Source: Tubiluchus corallicola (Eukaryota > Priapulida > Priapulimorpha > Priapulimorphida > Tubiluchidae). From it: DNA of 64,000 nt. The position numbers and the translations under genes are program-made. Under the pieces are notes generated by a model. That model saw only the letters and a list, made by a program, of their open reading frames with translations, searched no databases and was not told where the DNA came from. Shown piece by piece: positions 25,655 through 36,918 of this stretch. The stretch is from positions 248,001-312,000 of the forward strand of contig JAQGDQ010000035.1 of NCBI GenBank assembly GCA_030141605.1, read 5' to 3'. Each line of letters begins with the position of its first letter. Position 1 is the stretch's first letter.

Positions 25655-28600
25655 AGAAATTATTAAAAAACATATTCAAGATTAAGGTAATTATTGTACA
25701 CATTGCACGATATAAAATTCATGAAATTAAAAAGTTTTAAACACATCTCGTCTTGATACAATTTTATGCAAAATACAATATACCATCTTAATCTATCCTA
25801 TATGTATATATGCGTGTTTATATAATCATACAACTTGTTTGCCATTGCAGTTTGCAATATAACAAAAAGTTGCCACGTAAATAGAGAATAACCAGAAATA
25901 AATAAATAAACAAGAAAAATACAACTGCTTGAAGCAGTTATGTGAAGGGAATTTCTTAAATATCTTAATATCACGGCTGCTACTACTGCCATCAGAACCA
26001 TCAAAGCCACTATCGCATGTTGTTATTGTTTCTTAAATATACGTCTTCTAATAACACATAATAATCTTAAAATTGTTGAGGGCAATCAAAATAGCCTAGA
26101 ATAAGCTTTTCTGGTGATCACTTTCCATGGTGAAGACAATACAAAATTAATGTGTCAGCCACACATTAATTATAATTAATCGTATTAGACTCGCATAAAA
26201 ATCTAGTGGTATGTGTGTAATGATTAATATTATTATTATAAATATTTTTATGACTTACCATTACTTTTTTATAATTACTATTATCAGTATATAATATTGT
26301 TGCTGTTGTTGTTGGTGGTTGTGGTTGTGTTGCTGTTCAAGCAACTAGGTGTTTTAAAAAGATGTCTCTGAGTAAAAAACATAAGTTATAATTTCAAGAA
26401 AAGTACCTAATGCAATAACAGGAGATTAAACTGCTACCGCTCACCGGCAGCTCACATGAGATTGTGTACAATGCAAACATTGTAAACTAAAGCTGGCAGG
26501 ATATTTGAAAACAGAGATCAATAAAACAGAGCTGCTATACTCAACCCAGTCACAACTTTAACACGTATTATTTAACTTACTGCAGAAGAACTGTCTTTCT
26601 AAATGTTAAGGGCATTGTAGGTGCATTGAAAATGAATGGTAACCACTGTTACATCAGTCTAGTCACCACTGCTACTTCAACATGTTAACCACTATTGACT
26701 ATTACATCACTGTTGTTACCACTGTTTCTTCAGTATGGAAACCATTATTGCTTCACTGCTGTTACCACTATTATTACTCATACTTCATTGTATTTACCTC
26801 TATAACTTCAGTATGATTACCACTATTACTTCAGTATGGTAACCACTATTACGTCAGTATTGTTACTACTATTGTGTTAGTACTGTGACTGCTATTACTT
26901 CAGTACGGTCCCACTGCTGCTTCAGTAGTATTACCACTACCCAGTACTGTTACCATTGTTATATCAGTACAGTTACCACTGTTACTTCAGTATGGTAACC
27001 ACTATTACTTCAGTAGTGTTATGACTTGTACTTCAGTGTTACTACTCTTATTTCAGTACATTTACCACTGTTACTTCAGCATGATTACTGCTATTACTTC
27101 AGTATGATTACCACTATTACTTCATTATGGTTACCACTATTACTTCAGTATGGTAACCACTATTATGTTAGTATTGTTACCACTATTGTGTTAGTACTGT
27201 GACTGCTATTACTTCAGTACGGTCCCACTGTTGCTTCAGTAGTATTACCACTACCCAGTACTGTTACTATTGTTATATAAGTACAGTTACCACTGTTATT
27301 TCAGTATGGTAACCACTATTACTTCAGTAGTGTTATGACTTGTACTTCAGTGTTACTACTCTTATTTCAGTACATTTACCACTGTTACTTCAGCATGATT
27401 ACTGCTATTACTTCAGTATGATTACCACTATTACTTCATTATGGTTACCACTATTACTTCAGTATGGTAACCACTATTATGTCAGTATTGTTACCACTAT
27501 TGTGTTAGTACTGTGACTGCTATTACTTCAGTACGGTCCCACTGTTGCTTCAGTAGTATTACCACTACCCAGTACTGTTACTATTGTTATATAAGTACAG
27601 TTACCATTGTTATTTCAGTATGGTAACCACTATTACTTCAGCAGTGTTATGACTTGTACTTCAGTGTTACTACTCTTACTTTAATACTGTTACCACTATT
27701 ATTTAAGTAGTGTTACCGCTCTTACTTCAGTACATTTACCACTGTTATTTTAGCATGATTACTGCTATTACTTCAGTATGGTTACCACTGTTACTTCACT
27801 ATGGTTACCACTATTACTTCAGTGTGGTTATCACTATTACTTCAGTGCAGTTATCACTATTGCTTCAGTGTGGTTACCACTATTACTTCAGCGAGGCTAT
27901 CACTATTACCTCACTATGGCTGCCACTCTTATTTCAGTCACGATTACCACTGTGTGTGACAGCATACAAGTAACTCATGTTATTTATTTGCCCCTTTTCG
28001 ATCTTTTAATGCATACACATTTATGCCTAATAACTAGACAAGAGTATAAACATGCTGGGTTTAAAACACTGGGGTGACACAGTACATATCAACACAGCTG
28101 TAGTGTTAATAATGTAAATGAGTGGACATGGTTTGGTTTAGAATAGAGTTGACAATAGCTATCAAATATTAGCAAACTAGGACAGATTCTTCAGCGTTTT
28201 TCCAACCCGGTCCAGAAATTAAACAAAATGAAGAAAACACCCAAGTTACCTGGATTTGAACAGTTAAAACTATACAAAATGTAAAGTAAGCTGTTACATT
28301 AGCCAGTCAGCTGTGCTGGATTGCAAAGAGAACGCACATGTAATCTGAGTCTCTCTATTATTGTGCAGTTAATGGCAGAATCATTATTTGCTGGCAGTTT
28401 CAATAAGAACAGCATGAACAATATTAATAGCTACAATTAATGTAGTTAGCTACCAACATGCTGTACCTGTATTGTTTTCATATCTCCATCAAGGAAGGTT
28501 TGCAAGGGAGCCAAAAGTGCAGCATTTGATTTACGAATGTATTCTATTTCTTCACGTCCAATCTTTACTTCTGTTTGGCCACATTTTACCAAGGCACTGC

Positions 28601-31600
28601 CTGTAAAAAGTTACTTATTAGAACTCTTCTTCACCAAATATGAATATCCTCAAATATACAGTAAGAGTGAGTCAGTTGAGCCACCCATAGGTAGAGAACA
28701 TATCAGTGATACTAACTATGATGATGGTTTAAACTGTCATTGGGAATTTTAAAAACGCAGCACATGACTCTGCACATTTGACTGCCACTCACTAACTATT
28801 GCTTCACAAATGAACAACAAGTCAAAACAAATAATGTGAAAAAAACTAGAGGTGCATCAAAGGCACATATTCGTCAACCGACGTGAAACTGCATTTTTTA
28901 TTCATAGGTGCTACAGAACTGAAGCTTAATCGAATGGTCGGCTGTGCTGCAAATCGGATCCCAAATAAAATATCATTTTAAACTGGAATACCGTACCAAA
29001 GCTGAACCGAATTTCTTTTACCGAAACTGCAATTCTAATTGAAAAGAATGATAGACTCTGTGACTTTTTATTGTTTTAAGTTTGTAGCGATTGGTGCACA
29101 GTGAAAAATTGCTTTGATTGTTAAATCTGCATTTGTTTAATGTTATGTGGTAAAGTACTAAGTATTTTAAAGGCAGACCAAATTCTTTCAAAAGCTGTTC
29201 AATCTATTTGGTATAATCAAAAAATAGTTATTTCAGCAAAACTGCAATAGTATAATTGTTTATTTGTTAGAATTCTGAATGATTTATTTCGTTGTTTATA
29301 AGCCAATACATCGTGTATAAACAATTACAGCACTGCTACGCTATTGGGCATTAACATGACTCACACTTTAATTGCACTCTTTGAATATATAGAGAACTTA
29401 TTATACAGAAAACAAAATGTCGGCTGCTGCGCCATGTTTGCTGTTTATTATCAGCTTTTTTCAGATAAATTTGTCTAAGCATTATAAGGAAATATTCGGT
29501 TTCTTTAATATAATTTTCACCAAATGTGACAAATGTTAAAAAGTAACTTCGGTATACCAAAGATTCACCAAACCTTTAGTAACTACAACCAAAGTTTACC
29601 AGACTGGACATTTATACCGATGTCCAGGGAAAAAATTTGGTGCATCTCTAGAAAAAAGAAGCATTTTATGAAGAAATGTAGTAAACTGTTAGGTAAACAG
29701 TTCAATTACAAATTAGAATAACTTTATGAAGTTTCCATCGATCTTAATGCACTAATTAATGATATGTGACTTATTGGGCAATACAATAATTCAGCTCTTA
29801 GGCAACTAATACTGTAGACTTCACGATGAACTTAATGATAATAAGCATCAATGAAATCATTGCAGCCATGACAAATTACTCCACAGATAATACACTATAA
29901 TCGTTTCAGTGCTCAGTAATGCATCAAATGCAGCTATACAATATTTGGTTAATGTAAATATGGAGCTATTGCTTTGCTTAGAGATTATGTATGAATCATA
30001 ATGCTGAACAGCAGCAATTATGTTGCAGATAAAAAACTATTTTTCAAAAAGAATTTGTGCAAATGAGATATGACTTAATAAGCATTAACTATAAAGATAT
30101 TAGTTAAGTCCTAATAACTGAAATAATGAAACCACTAATAGTGGATAGACTAATAACACTGACTTAGAAAACAATTAGCTTGCCTAATTTACAACTAAAG
30201 CAGTTGTAAACAATCTTGATTATCCAATATTTTAAGTCAAATTGTTTCCACTGACTTGATGCTTTTGCAACTGCTTTGTCATAACAATTTTAATATTTTA
30301 ACTTTTTGCAACAGAAATTCAAAGTTTCAAAGCAAAAAAATGTTTTATTACTTGTTATTGTTTATCTCTGTGTTTAAAAGCAGTCATGTTTTATTCGTTA
30401 TCAGTGAGTGACAAAATGTACTTAATATATGCTTACAGTGTTTCTAATTAAAAATTGCCCTTGTGCCCGACTAATAAAGTCACAACATTTCTCGTAGCAA
30501 CGACAGGTTTTCTCAACGACAACAACATGAACGATTCAACAAAGCTTTACATTTTTCAAGCTGGCAAGTTACATTTAAGCTTTGCAACGTAAAGAACTTT
30601 CATTGAAAAACATTCCATCAGTGCTATAAATTACAGTTTTCACTTATGAGTTAAAATGAGTTCAGCTTGCTTTAATACAAATTTTACTCAAAATATAAAC
30701 ATTTAAAGATGAACTGTGTTGCAAGGGAACAAAAACATTTGTAAACATTTTATTAAACAAGTATTAGGGTGGATTAGAATAGAATTACCATACATCAGCC
30801 AATAAAAAGTTCAGCTATTTAAATCATAACTTCAAATAGCAGTTGTTTTGAATTTATGGCAACAATTTTAAGCTTGCATCAAAGGACATCATTTTAGTCT
30901 TGCATCCCAAAAAGTGAAATGATATTTAAAATATTTGAATGACAACCCTTAATACCATCCTCTCAGAGCAATCAGCAACCAAACATTATCAAAAACTTTT
31001 CTTTTTTTGATTTGAAACCTGTATTCTTTTTTGAAATTTATTTTTGAATTACAACTTTGCCATAGTGAAAATAAATAGCGCTTGGTGATGGTCGTCATAG
31101 AAATATTGAAGAAAATCAATAATGTGATAATATATCTTGCAGAAAAAACTGTAAAATTACAAACTATCTATCAGTTATAAATGGAACTAAAAGATTAACA
31201 ACAAAATGCTGTCAAATCATCACATCTATCTATCTATCTTATTAATTAATTTAACAATTAAGTCACATACCGATTTTGTAATGTCTATCAATGATACCAG
31301 TCCTATTTATGATATTTTGTGCACATCTGAGTATTAAATATGTTAGCACATTTTTAGTACTCAAGTCCCACACAGTCCATTAATACAAATAACAGCTTTT
31401 TAATTTGTGACCTTTCTTCATCTTTAAACACATAAGTAAATATATATGTATATTTGGACTTCCAAAATAAAGAAATAAATCTTACCATAAGCTGTTCCGG
31501 GACCAAACTCATTTCCGGCATCTATCATATACTGTCCAAGAATTTCATGATTTGTTTGTCGCTGTCTAATTGGTTTCATGGTAGAGTCAAATTGACCCAG

Positions 31601-31787
31601 CTTGTCATTAACAAACTCCTCCAATCGGGCAGCTAAAAATCAAACACCCAACTTTTGAAACAACTCTACAAATGAGGAATAAGTGTGTCCCTATGAGCTT
31701 CTACATTTATACAATTAATTGATTTAGGAAAACAAATTAGTCAGTTGTCTCAAATTTCTTCTCTTCCAATATTCATATAATAATAAT

Positions 31788-31833
<46 letters not shown>

Positions 31834-34800
31834 GTAATAATAACAATAATTTAATATCTAATAAATAATCTAATAATCAAATAATAGCTTAATGCAGCTA
31901 CAGTGTTAAATCAATTTCGTTTTTCAAAAATAAGCCATATATGAAGCTCCCAACACTTTAGAAAATTAAAAAAAAACAGCTTTTAATATGACAAAACAAT
32001 AATTAAATTACCAATTTAAGTAGGTGACATTACAGTAATTATTAAAGCCAAAAAAAGTACTAATATATCTCTCATCCAATAATCTAAAAATTTCAGTTCT
32101 TGCATGGACTGCAGTTCCTTAAAGGCACAAGAAATTTACTTAAAATTAAAAGACCAATGGGAAATGTGACGAGTCTACAACTTTCATGAGTTGAGTGTCC
32201 AAAAGAGACTGTTCGCTTTAGCTTTAAATACCAATTGCTCTTCTGAATGTGAAAGATCCCAGTACACCCATAGAAAATGTTTGATAGCTTCAACTTTGTG
32301 ACATTTATTGCTAATTGCTGATTCTAACAGCGAGCCCTCAGCTTCTCGCTCAACAGTCCTTCCTTTCTCAACAATGAATTCGCAGAGAAAAACAGTTTAT
32401 TTGGTATTTATAGAGCAATTTTCTCAGCGTTAAATCTCTGAATGAGTGTTTGAAGGACAGCGATCTGTAAAGTGTGCACTATGTTCAATGTGGTCTATGC
32501 ATGTATAACGAAGAATAAGAATCATCTTTTAGTAACTAAGTAAATTGCAATAAGAACATTACAATGCAATGTGCTAATCTATAAAGAAAAGATTATTATG
32601 GTCATTAAAAACCTAGTAATAGAATTTTTAATGCTAACTGTTCATGATATACATGATATGAGAAAGACAATGTAACCATATGCTGCATTCATCACAAATT
32701 TTTGATTCTGATTCTTAACCTTTTAGCTACCTATCTAAGTATAGAAGCTTACCTTCATCAAAGATGCTAATAAACAGCCACTTACAATAGGAATGATTAA
32801 TTCATTATTATCATTAATTATTAGTTGAAAGTTGTGAGTATTTCAAAACCATCGTATTTTCACCACCCTACAAATATTTCTTATCAACAATAAGCTAAAA
32901 ATTTTAAACACATCTATCTCTAGGCTACTATGTCATTTTAATGGACAGTGAATTGTGCGTACGCTTGAGCAACTTCTAATAGTTTTTGTTGTCCAGAAAG
33001 GCTTTCTGGTACAAATTTTTAACTACTTAAATGGTTATAAAACAAAATAATCACATGTGGCATGAATGACAAGCAAACTGTTTTGTAAAAAAATTAGCTG
33101 CATGGTTTATCCTATGATTTGTACAAAAACACAAATGTACTTGGCACGGCAGCGTTAATTTTTGTGATATCCGACCTTGAGAACTTAATAGTGAAGCTGT
33201 ACACTATCAAATGATCTCCAGTTAGAATTAAGAGTTTAGGTGATAATTCAATAATATTTGAAGTATTACAACATTAAATTCTATTGTTAATTCACTTTCT
33301 TTGTATAATAAATGTAGTTGAATAAATGACTTTTTTCAGTGAATTAAGTTTATTTGATCAGTGACAGAGTCCATACAGATGTTCCACATGGCTCCTTTAG
33401 AAAATAATTTACCCACCTCATGTATCTGCATGTGTAAGCTTTATATGTTCTTATGAGGGGCATCAGCACATATAGTGCTAATGAACAGTTGCCATACTGC
33501 TGGGTTACAGATAAAGAAAATCACACATTTAAAGGACTTTTATTAATATCATTTTCCTATTTTGGCATTAAAATAAAACAAAAAGTTTTAAGCATAAATT
33601 AATGGCATGTTAACATTTTAGTAAAAAATACCGACTTTAATGTAATTATTCGAATAAGAGCAATTTTGGTGTTTTTATCTCTTATTTGCTCAGTGAGATC
33701 TGACACCAGATCAGAGATTTTACTTTACAGGCTCTTTCGCATGCTTGATCTATGCCACACTTTTTTCTTCAAACATCAACTAAGACTAGCTCCTAAGAGC
33801 AAGGCTAAAGCTAAGGGACATCGCGTGACATTTGACACAATTCTTTTGAAACCTTGAATCCAGTTTCAATTAATTTGGTTGTCTAAGATGCACTTAAATG
33901 CCAAATCACAACAAGTTTTTTACTCGTTTGTTGATACAAGAATATATGACATGTTATGAAATTCTAGTTGGCATGTACTAGATTTAAACCACTCCACTTA
34001 CTCACTTACCGAATGAAATATTAATTTAAAAAAAGCAAAACCATGAAAGAAAGACAAAATGCAAATGCATGCATTTAACTAAAATGTATGCCATTAGTAT
34101 TTCGATTTTTTTATGCAAAAATCCACAAATAGATTATTTTTCTCTTTAAAACTTTGTTATAACATTTACTTATGATCTGTTGAATATAGTTACTTGTCTA
34201 CACTGTAGCACCTGTGTACTGATAAGCACAGCATAACAGTGGAAAACAAAAACAGTCATTTGCGAGTTTCGTGAAAATAACTTGAATGAGAAATTTACTG
34301 TTAAGTACAGATTAGGCAGAAAAAACACTAAATGCCTTGTGTATTATTCCAGTAGAAGAAACAATATTGTCAAATTGCTGTATAAAATGTAATGTTGTAT
34401 AGGAGTCTCTGTAGCTACAGAGTGAAAAAAAATGGGGACAGGCAAGTTTTGAGGACAAGCAGATTTTTTTGCTACTTGTCCCCATTTCTGATAGAAAAAA
34501 CTGCTAATATGCATCCTGTTTTATTAATACAAACCAAATCATGACAAGAAACAAGACACAAAAGCTCATTTAAATCACCATGGTGATAACAATGTTACAA
34601 GTAGTGTCTAATGCTTTCAGAAAAGACTTACTTGGATTAGGCTGGATAACTGCTTCAGCCTGTCGGAGAATTTTTTCTGTCCATATTCTGGTTTTGTCCG
34701 CTCTAGCTGCAAGATTTTCATAATGTGCATCCAATTCTGTTTTCTCTGCACTGCCAAGTTTCTCTTCAGTATACTGAAAAAGCAAATGGGACATTATTTT

Positions 34801-36918
34801 ACTATCTATATAATTATACAGCATCAAAAACTATTGCTAAAATGGTTGTAGTTAAATCTTTGATATCAAACGAAGTCTCAGAAGCATTTTTTAAAAAGTT
34901 CGCACAAATCACCACAAAAACTTTCAATTTTCCATTAAAGTATAAGTATATATGTTATATCTGTGCCTCAAATATTCAGAGCAGATAACAACACTGGTGT
35001 ATTTTCAGTGAGCAAAAACACAATCATCAACAAAGAGTACAGTTCCTGGGCTAAACCACAACTGATAATAGTAAATTCCAGATTTGTAAACAATGGTACC
35101 CCTAAAATCATCAGTTGAACCAATTTAATTTTCAGTGGAATTCACTTAATAGTGAAACAGTTGATGCACCAAATCTGCCACAATTTCGCAAATTGTTGAG
35201 GACAGACCATCAATATACGTGTTGTGGTTAGGTCTATTAGACTTTGCAAGCAAGTGGCAAACTATTCTGTGAAACTAATCATCAGTTATATTTATTTACA
35301 TAATTGTAACAAAGTACACAGTACTGCACTTGAGAGCCTATTTTAGCTACAGTAGTCGCCGCTTAATAGACTCACTTTGCGACCGACGTGTTTTGACCTA
35401 ATTAACTGAATGAACCTATTAACCGATGGGTGTAGTATCACTGCTATAGAAGTATGAGTCATCAGCTTACTATGCACTGCAAAGGCTTTTAATCAATTTT
35501 AGAAATGAAGTAATGCCTAAATTCCTTTGTGCAGCTAAAAACTAGAAAAAATATTTTAAAATATCAATTTATATAAGTGAATTAACAATATATTAAAAAG
35601 TGTACTTTTCTCAATCACACAAGTCTGTTTATTTGCAAAATTTACAAAAATTCCTTCAAAATCGGCTGCCTCATTTTCTCGCGAAGAAGTTGGGTCACAA
35701 AGGTCTTGTAATTATAAAAACGTTGAAATCTGTTGCTGTGTGATGCATGTATTCTTATAAAACATTTAGTGCTTGGCGTGCTTGAGCATTTTCTTTGCCA
35801 AACCTTCTGCTTTCTGTCGCATTAAAGTAGCGTTCACTCGAGCACCTTTTTCTCTTGCATTTATAAACCACACTTTCAATGCTGGCTCCACTTCACAGTC
35901 TTTTCCCGTGTCGCCTCTTAGATACTAGATTCTCATTTGGCTTGCTGACTGCTCAATTTCAGATCGTTTTTTCACTATTCTGTCGAGAGTACTTTGGCAA
36001 AATGTTCAACTGCGCTGCTGCACCCCTCCCCCATCTTTGGAAGTTTATCGTCCTGCTCTAAAATTTTCAGTTTCTCCTTAACTGTTAGACCTTTATGCTT
36101 ATGTTCCATTTTTCAAACTTCTTAACTCTATGCCCTTACTTGATGTACGATGTTTACTCTTGTAAGTAACAAAGAATACCAGCTGATTATACTGTACCTG
36201 CATCTTTGACTATTAACTCATTAAGCCTGAAAGCATGATTTGTAACGAGAGCATCAAAAGGATATAAACGTCTTATTTTAAGTACGTGAAGGAAAAATAT
36301 TGAGTCAATTATGCGAAGTTATTTGAGTCAATTACCGACACTTTTTATGTATATTTGAATAGAAGCGGCCCGTTCCAGGTGTTTTTTAGTCAATTAAGCG
36401 ATCGAGTCTATTAACCGTGAATCTATTAAGTGGGGGCGACTACTGTACTTGCTATCTAGCATCTCGCAGACAAGTCGTTTATTGTGAAATACAGTCATTG
36501 CGATATCTGCTAAATTGTAGTACTACTGCTAGTACTACTACTACTATAGTATTAAATACCTAAATTTTATTTCAGAATACCAACGGTAACAACTAAAATT
36601 TCTAGAAAAAGCATACCAAAAAGTTGAAAAGTTATACAGTGGCAGCATCGCAAACAGAGATTTTAATTTTTAAATCATGCTTTCCCGTTTTAATGTGTAG
36701 TGACTGTAGGTAGCCTGCAGTACAGGCAATGCGAGATACACAAAAATTATTAATGCCATAAAAAGAATTGAAATTGCTCACTTGTTTGACAGGTTGGGAG
36801 ATGAAAATATGATTTACTACAATGCTAACGTTTATTTATTGCATAATCCTACCTGAACAGCACGACTGAATGCTGTGGCAGCTTCAGAAGTAAATTTCTT
36901 GAAGTTAAAATTATCCAT
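10758..36918 (-). CDS. SH3GLB1: Endophilin-B (SH3GLB / Bif-1), complete, ten exons
   Basis: Exons in transcript order are 36853-36918 (ATG), 34632-34773, 31486-31632, 28467-28600, 22404-22496, microexon 20658-20678, 15422-15511, 14349-14449, 13087-13240 and 10758-10859 (stop). All phases close, giving 342 aa, or 349 with the microexon; human SH3GLB1 is about 365. The N-terminal amphipathic helix (MDNFNFKKF) is followed by the N-BAR domain (YTEEKLGSAEKTELDAH, ILGQYMIDAGNEFGPGTAYG, HLRCLNDYVESQMTYY). The C-terminal SH3 domain has ARVLYDYDA, ELSLLADE, the tryptophan in NNDWVVAERG and RGRVPLTYIEYIN. The family bends membranes on Golgi, endosomes, autophagosomes and mitochondria. Between the BAR and SH3 domains is only a short linker, and the N-x-P-rich part is shorter than in vertebrates. 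The gene starts 278 bp from NDUFAB1, head to head. SH3GLB1 versus SH3GLB2 is not resolved, and a single ancestral gene is likely. Confidence 0.95.
11100..11190 (-). repeat. Possible tRNA-derived (SINE-like) remnant
   Basis: TATTGAACTCACGATTTC followed about 30 bp later by CGTTATCACTAGACTATACC resembles, on the minus strand, the A-box and B-box halves of a tRNA. Similar decayed motifs occur near 1731, 24548, 28252 and 55208. It does not fold as a complete functional tRNA by eye. Confidence 0.3.
11850..12726. mobile_element. Tigger/pogo-type element, degenerate copy related to 35350-36445
   Basis: The left end is CAGTAGGCGCC..TTAGACTCAC, preceded by TA. The right end is GTGAGTCTATTAAGCGAC, the inverse of the well preserved terminus at 35350. 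Two adjacent minus-strand open frames (12463-12281 and 12279-12019) show no recognisable transposase motif. The element lies in the last endophilin-B intron. Confidence 0.6.
13306..13645. mobile_element. MITE with AAGCCTTTTCACAGTT ends, copy 2 (left end lost)
   Basis: The right end (AACTGTGAAAAGGCTTATTT) and the interior (CTTGGCATTAATTTTCACTT, ATAAGGTCACGTGA, TTTTGACCTACAGCAACTGC) match the element at 8209-8590. The left inverted repeat is degraded to ACAGTTACAGTGATTGATG. It lies in the endophilin-B intron just upstream of the SH3 exon. Confidence 0.75.
15650..17503 (+). mobile_element. 5'-truncated LINE (Jockey/CR1-type reverse transcriptase), decayed
   Basis: The plus-strand translation gives NNYRPISLL (about 15768), YGFRKGSTT and FCDLSKAFDTVDHKILINKL (15960-16020). 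It continues with CGVPQGSILGPLLF (16131-16172), then FAEDTSLIF in place of FADD, and WFRSNNLSLN. A C-terminal segment follows at 16688-17032 (QRKFLRLMYGQQKR ... GPNVWNEI). Frameshifts and stops separate the pieces, and the endonuclease is absent. The 3' end carries AAATAAATGACTTATGACTTA, a short degenerate TGACTTA-type tail. It inserted antisense to endophilin-B, in the intron between exon 15422-15511 and the microexon. Confidence 0.9.
17504..20657. other. Endophilin-B intron interior, no gene recognised
   Basis: This is AT-rich intron. A short duplication (GAAATCTGTGAGCAT at about 18271 and 18301) is the only local structure noticed. Confidence 0.6.
20658..20678 (-). CDS. SH3GLB1: Endophilin-B 21-bp microexon (DYLTVDK), probably alternative
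   Basis: On the minus strand a pyrimidine-rich tract ending gcatgcacag precedes GACTATCTTACCGTGGACAAG, followed by donor gttagt. It is in phase 0 with both neighbours, so it can be included or skipped without a frameshift. It adds seven residues in the N-BAR domain between KSQEAVTN and AEAELRVAQSEFD. Vertebrate SH3GLB1 has its neuronal isoform inserts at about the same place. No transcript is available here. Confidence 0.75.
21120..21594. mobile_element. hAT-type non-autonomous element with perfect 8-bp target duplication
   Basis: The ends TAGTGATGGGGGATTTAG and, inverted, TAGTGATGGGCGATTAAT bound 475 bp. The flanks GTTAATAC (21112-21119 and 21595-21602) are an exact 8-bp duplication, as expected for hAT insertion. 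No transposase is present. Confidence 0.9.
21779..22300. mobile_element. hAT-type non-autonomous element with perfect 8-bp target duplication
   Basis: The ends CAGTGGTTCCCTATC and, inverted, CATGGGTTCCCAACC bound 522 bp with subterminal GCGACCCC words, typical of hAT elements. The flanking duplication CTCTAGAC (21771-21778 and 22301-22308) is exact. The interior open frame on the minus strand has no recognised motif. Confidence 0.9.
22845..23742 (+). mobile_element. Penelope-like retroelement fragment with inverted long repeats
   Basis: An open frame at 23144-23512 translates to a reverse-transcriptase core, LCYYEKQWLADC then ALFRRYTNDRFAFL. This matches the Penelope-type pattern E-x-W, F-Y/x-RRY-V-D-D-x-F, but the active-site YVDD has become YTND. 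The frame is bounded by imperfect inverted repeats of about 300 bp, arm 22845-23142 and arm 23450-23742. These align over GGTTTCTCTTATTGCCACA, AAGTTATGTTACTCCAACAC and ACATGGCTATTTAATTC-type blocks. Penelope-like elements are known to carry inverted terminal repeats (pLTRs) with hammerhead motifs. Only the central part of the reverse transcriptase remains, and no GIY-YIG endonuclease was seen. Confidence 0.7.
23662..23691 (+). ncRNA. Decayed hammerhead-ribozyme-like motif in the Penelope-like repeat
   Basis: CTTGATAATGACCACGTAAT then GGTTGAAACG resembles a hammerhead core. A CUGAUGA-like box is followed by a short stem II (ACCA/TGGT) with a small loop and then GAAAC. One inserted T and a G-to-A change in the first box suggest loss of activity. 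The inverted arm at about 22895-22930 has the same stem with GAAAT. Confidence 0.45.
25087..25150. repeat. (TATG)n microsatellite
   Basis: About 15 tetranucleotide units grade into TATA repeats at the edge of the Tigger-like element. Spurious Met-Tyr-Val-Cys frames come from it. Confidence 0.95.
25173..25620 (+). mobile_element. Tigger/pogo-type MITE with a transposase N-terminal remnant
   Basis: The ends CAGTGGAACCTTGACTTACG and, inverted, CAGTGATACCTCGAGATACG are Tigger-like. At 25390-25500 the plus strand reads MGPKKASASGSDKKKRMISM and then ETKLEIIVQY, the start of a CENP-B-type helix-turn-helix in Tigger transposases. It then breaks at a run of G. The remaining transposase is deleted. 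The left flank is TA as expected; the right flank is TG, so the TA duplication has decayed. A (TA)n run follows at about 25627-25657. Confidence 0.85.
26638..27960 (+). repeat. Minisatellite with higher-order 314-bp period
   Basis: About 1.3 kb is built from a degenerate unit of about 21-23 bp, TACCACTATTACTTCAGTAT. A variant block beginning TACTGTGACTGCTATTACTT recurs at 26881, 27195 and 27509, exactly 314 bp apart each time, so the array was also amplified in blocks. It lies in an endophilin-B intron. The open frames across it are a by-product of the repeat. Confidence 0.95.
28847..29650. mobile_element. hAT-type element, non-autonomous
   Basis: The ends TAGAGGTGCATCAAA and, inverted, TAGAGATGCACCAAA bound about 804 bp. 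The flanks AAAAAAAC and GAAAAAAG are a plausible but weak 8-bp duplication. No transposase was recognised inside. It lies in an endophilin-B intron. Confidence 0.7.
29651..31485. other. Endophilin-B intron, nothing recognised
   Basis: This is AT-rich intron between exons 28467-28600 and 31486-31632, downstream of the hAT copy. No coding or RNA feature was seen. Confidence 0.6.
31777..31850. repeat. (AAT)n microsatellite
   Basis: An interrupted run of AAT/ATA trinucleotides in an endophilin-B intron. Confidence 0.9.
31851..34631. other. Endophilin-B intron, nothing recognised
   Basis: No coding similarity or transposon end was recognised in this AT-rich stretch. Confidence 0.55.
35350..36445 (-). 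mobile_element. Tigger/pogo-family transposon with broken transposase
   Basis: The inverted ends CAGTAGTCGCC..CTTAATAGACTCAC and CAGTAGTCGCCCCCACTTAA are flanked on both sides by TA (35348-35349 and 36446-36447), the Tc1/mariner-pogo target site. On the minus strand from about 36109 the frame reads MEHKHKGLTVKEKLKILEQ, the CENP-B/Tigger helix-turn-helix start. Frameshifts then lead to RRHGKRL and EPALKVWFINAREKGARVNA, the second DNA-binding domain. The DDE catalytic part is missing. The element lies in endophilin-B intron 1, in the same orientation as that gene. A degenerate relative is at 11850-12726. Confidence 0.9.

Noticed and set aside
27710-28077. Two overlapping open frames rich in Tyr, Leu and Thr
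   Set aside because: They arise from stop-free translation of the minisatellite unit.
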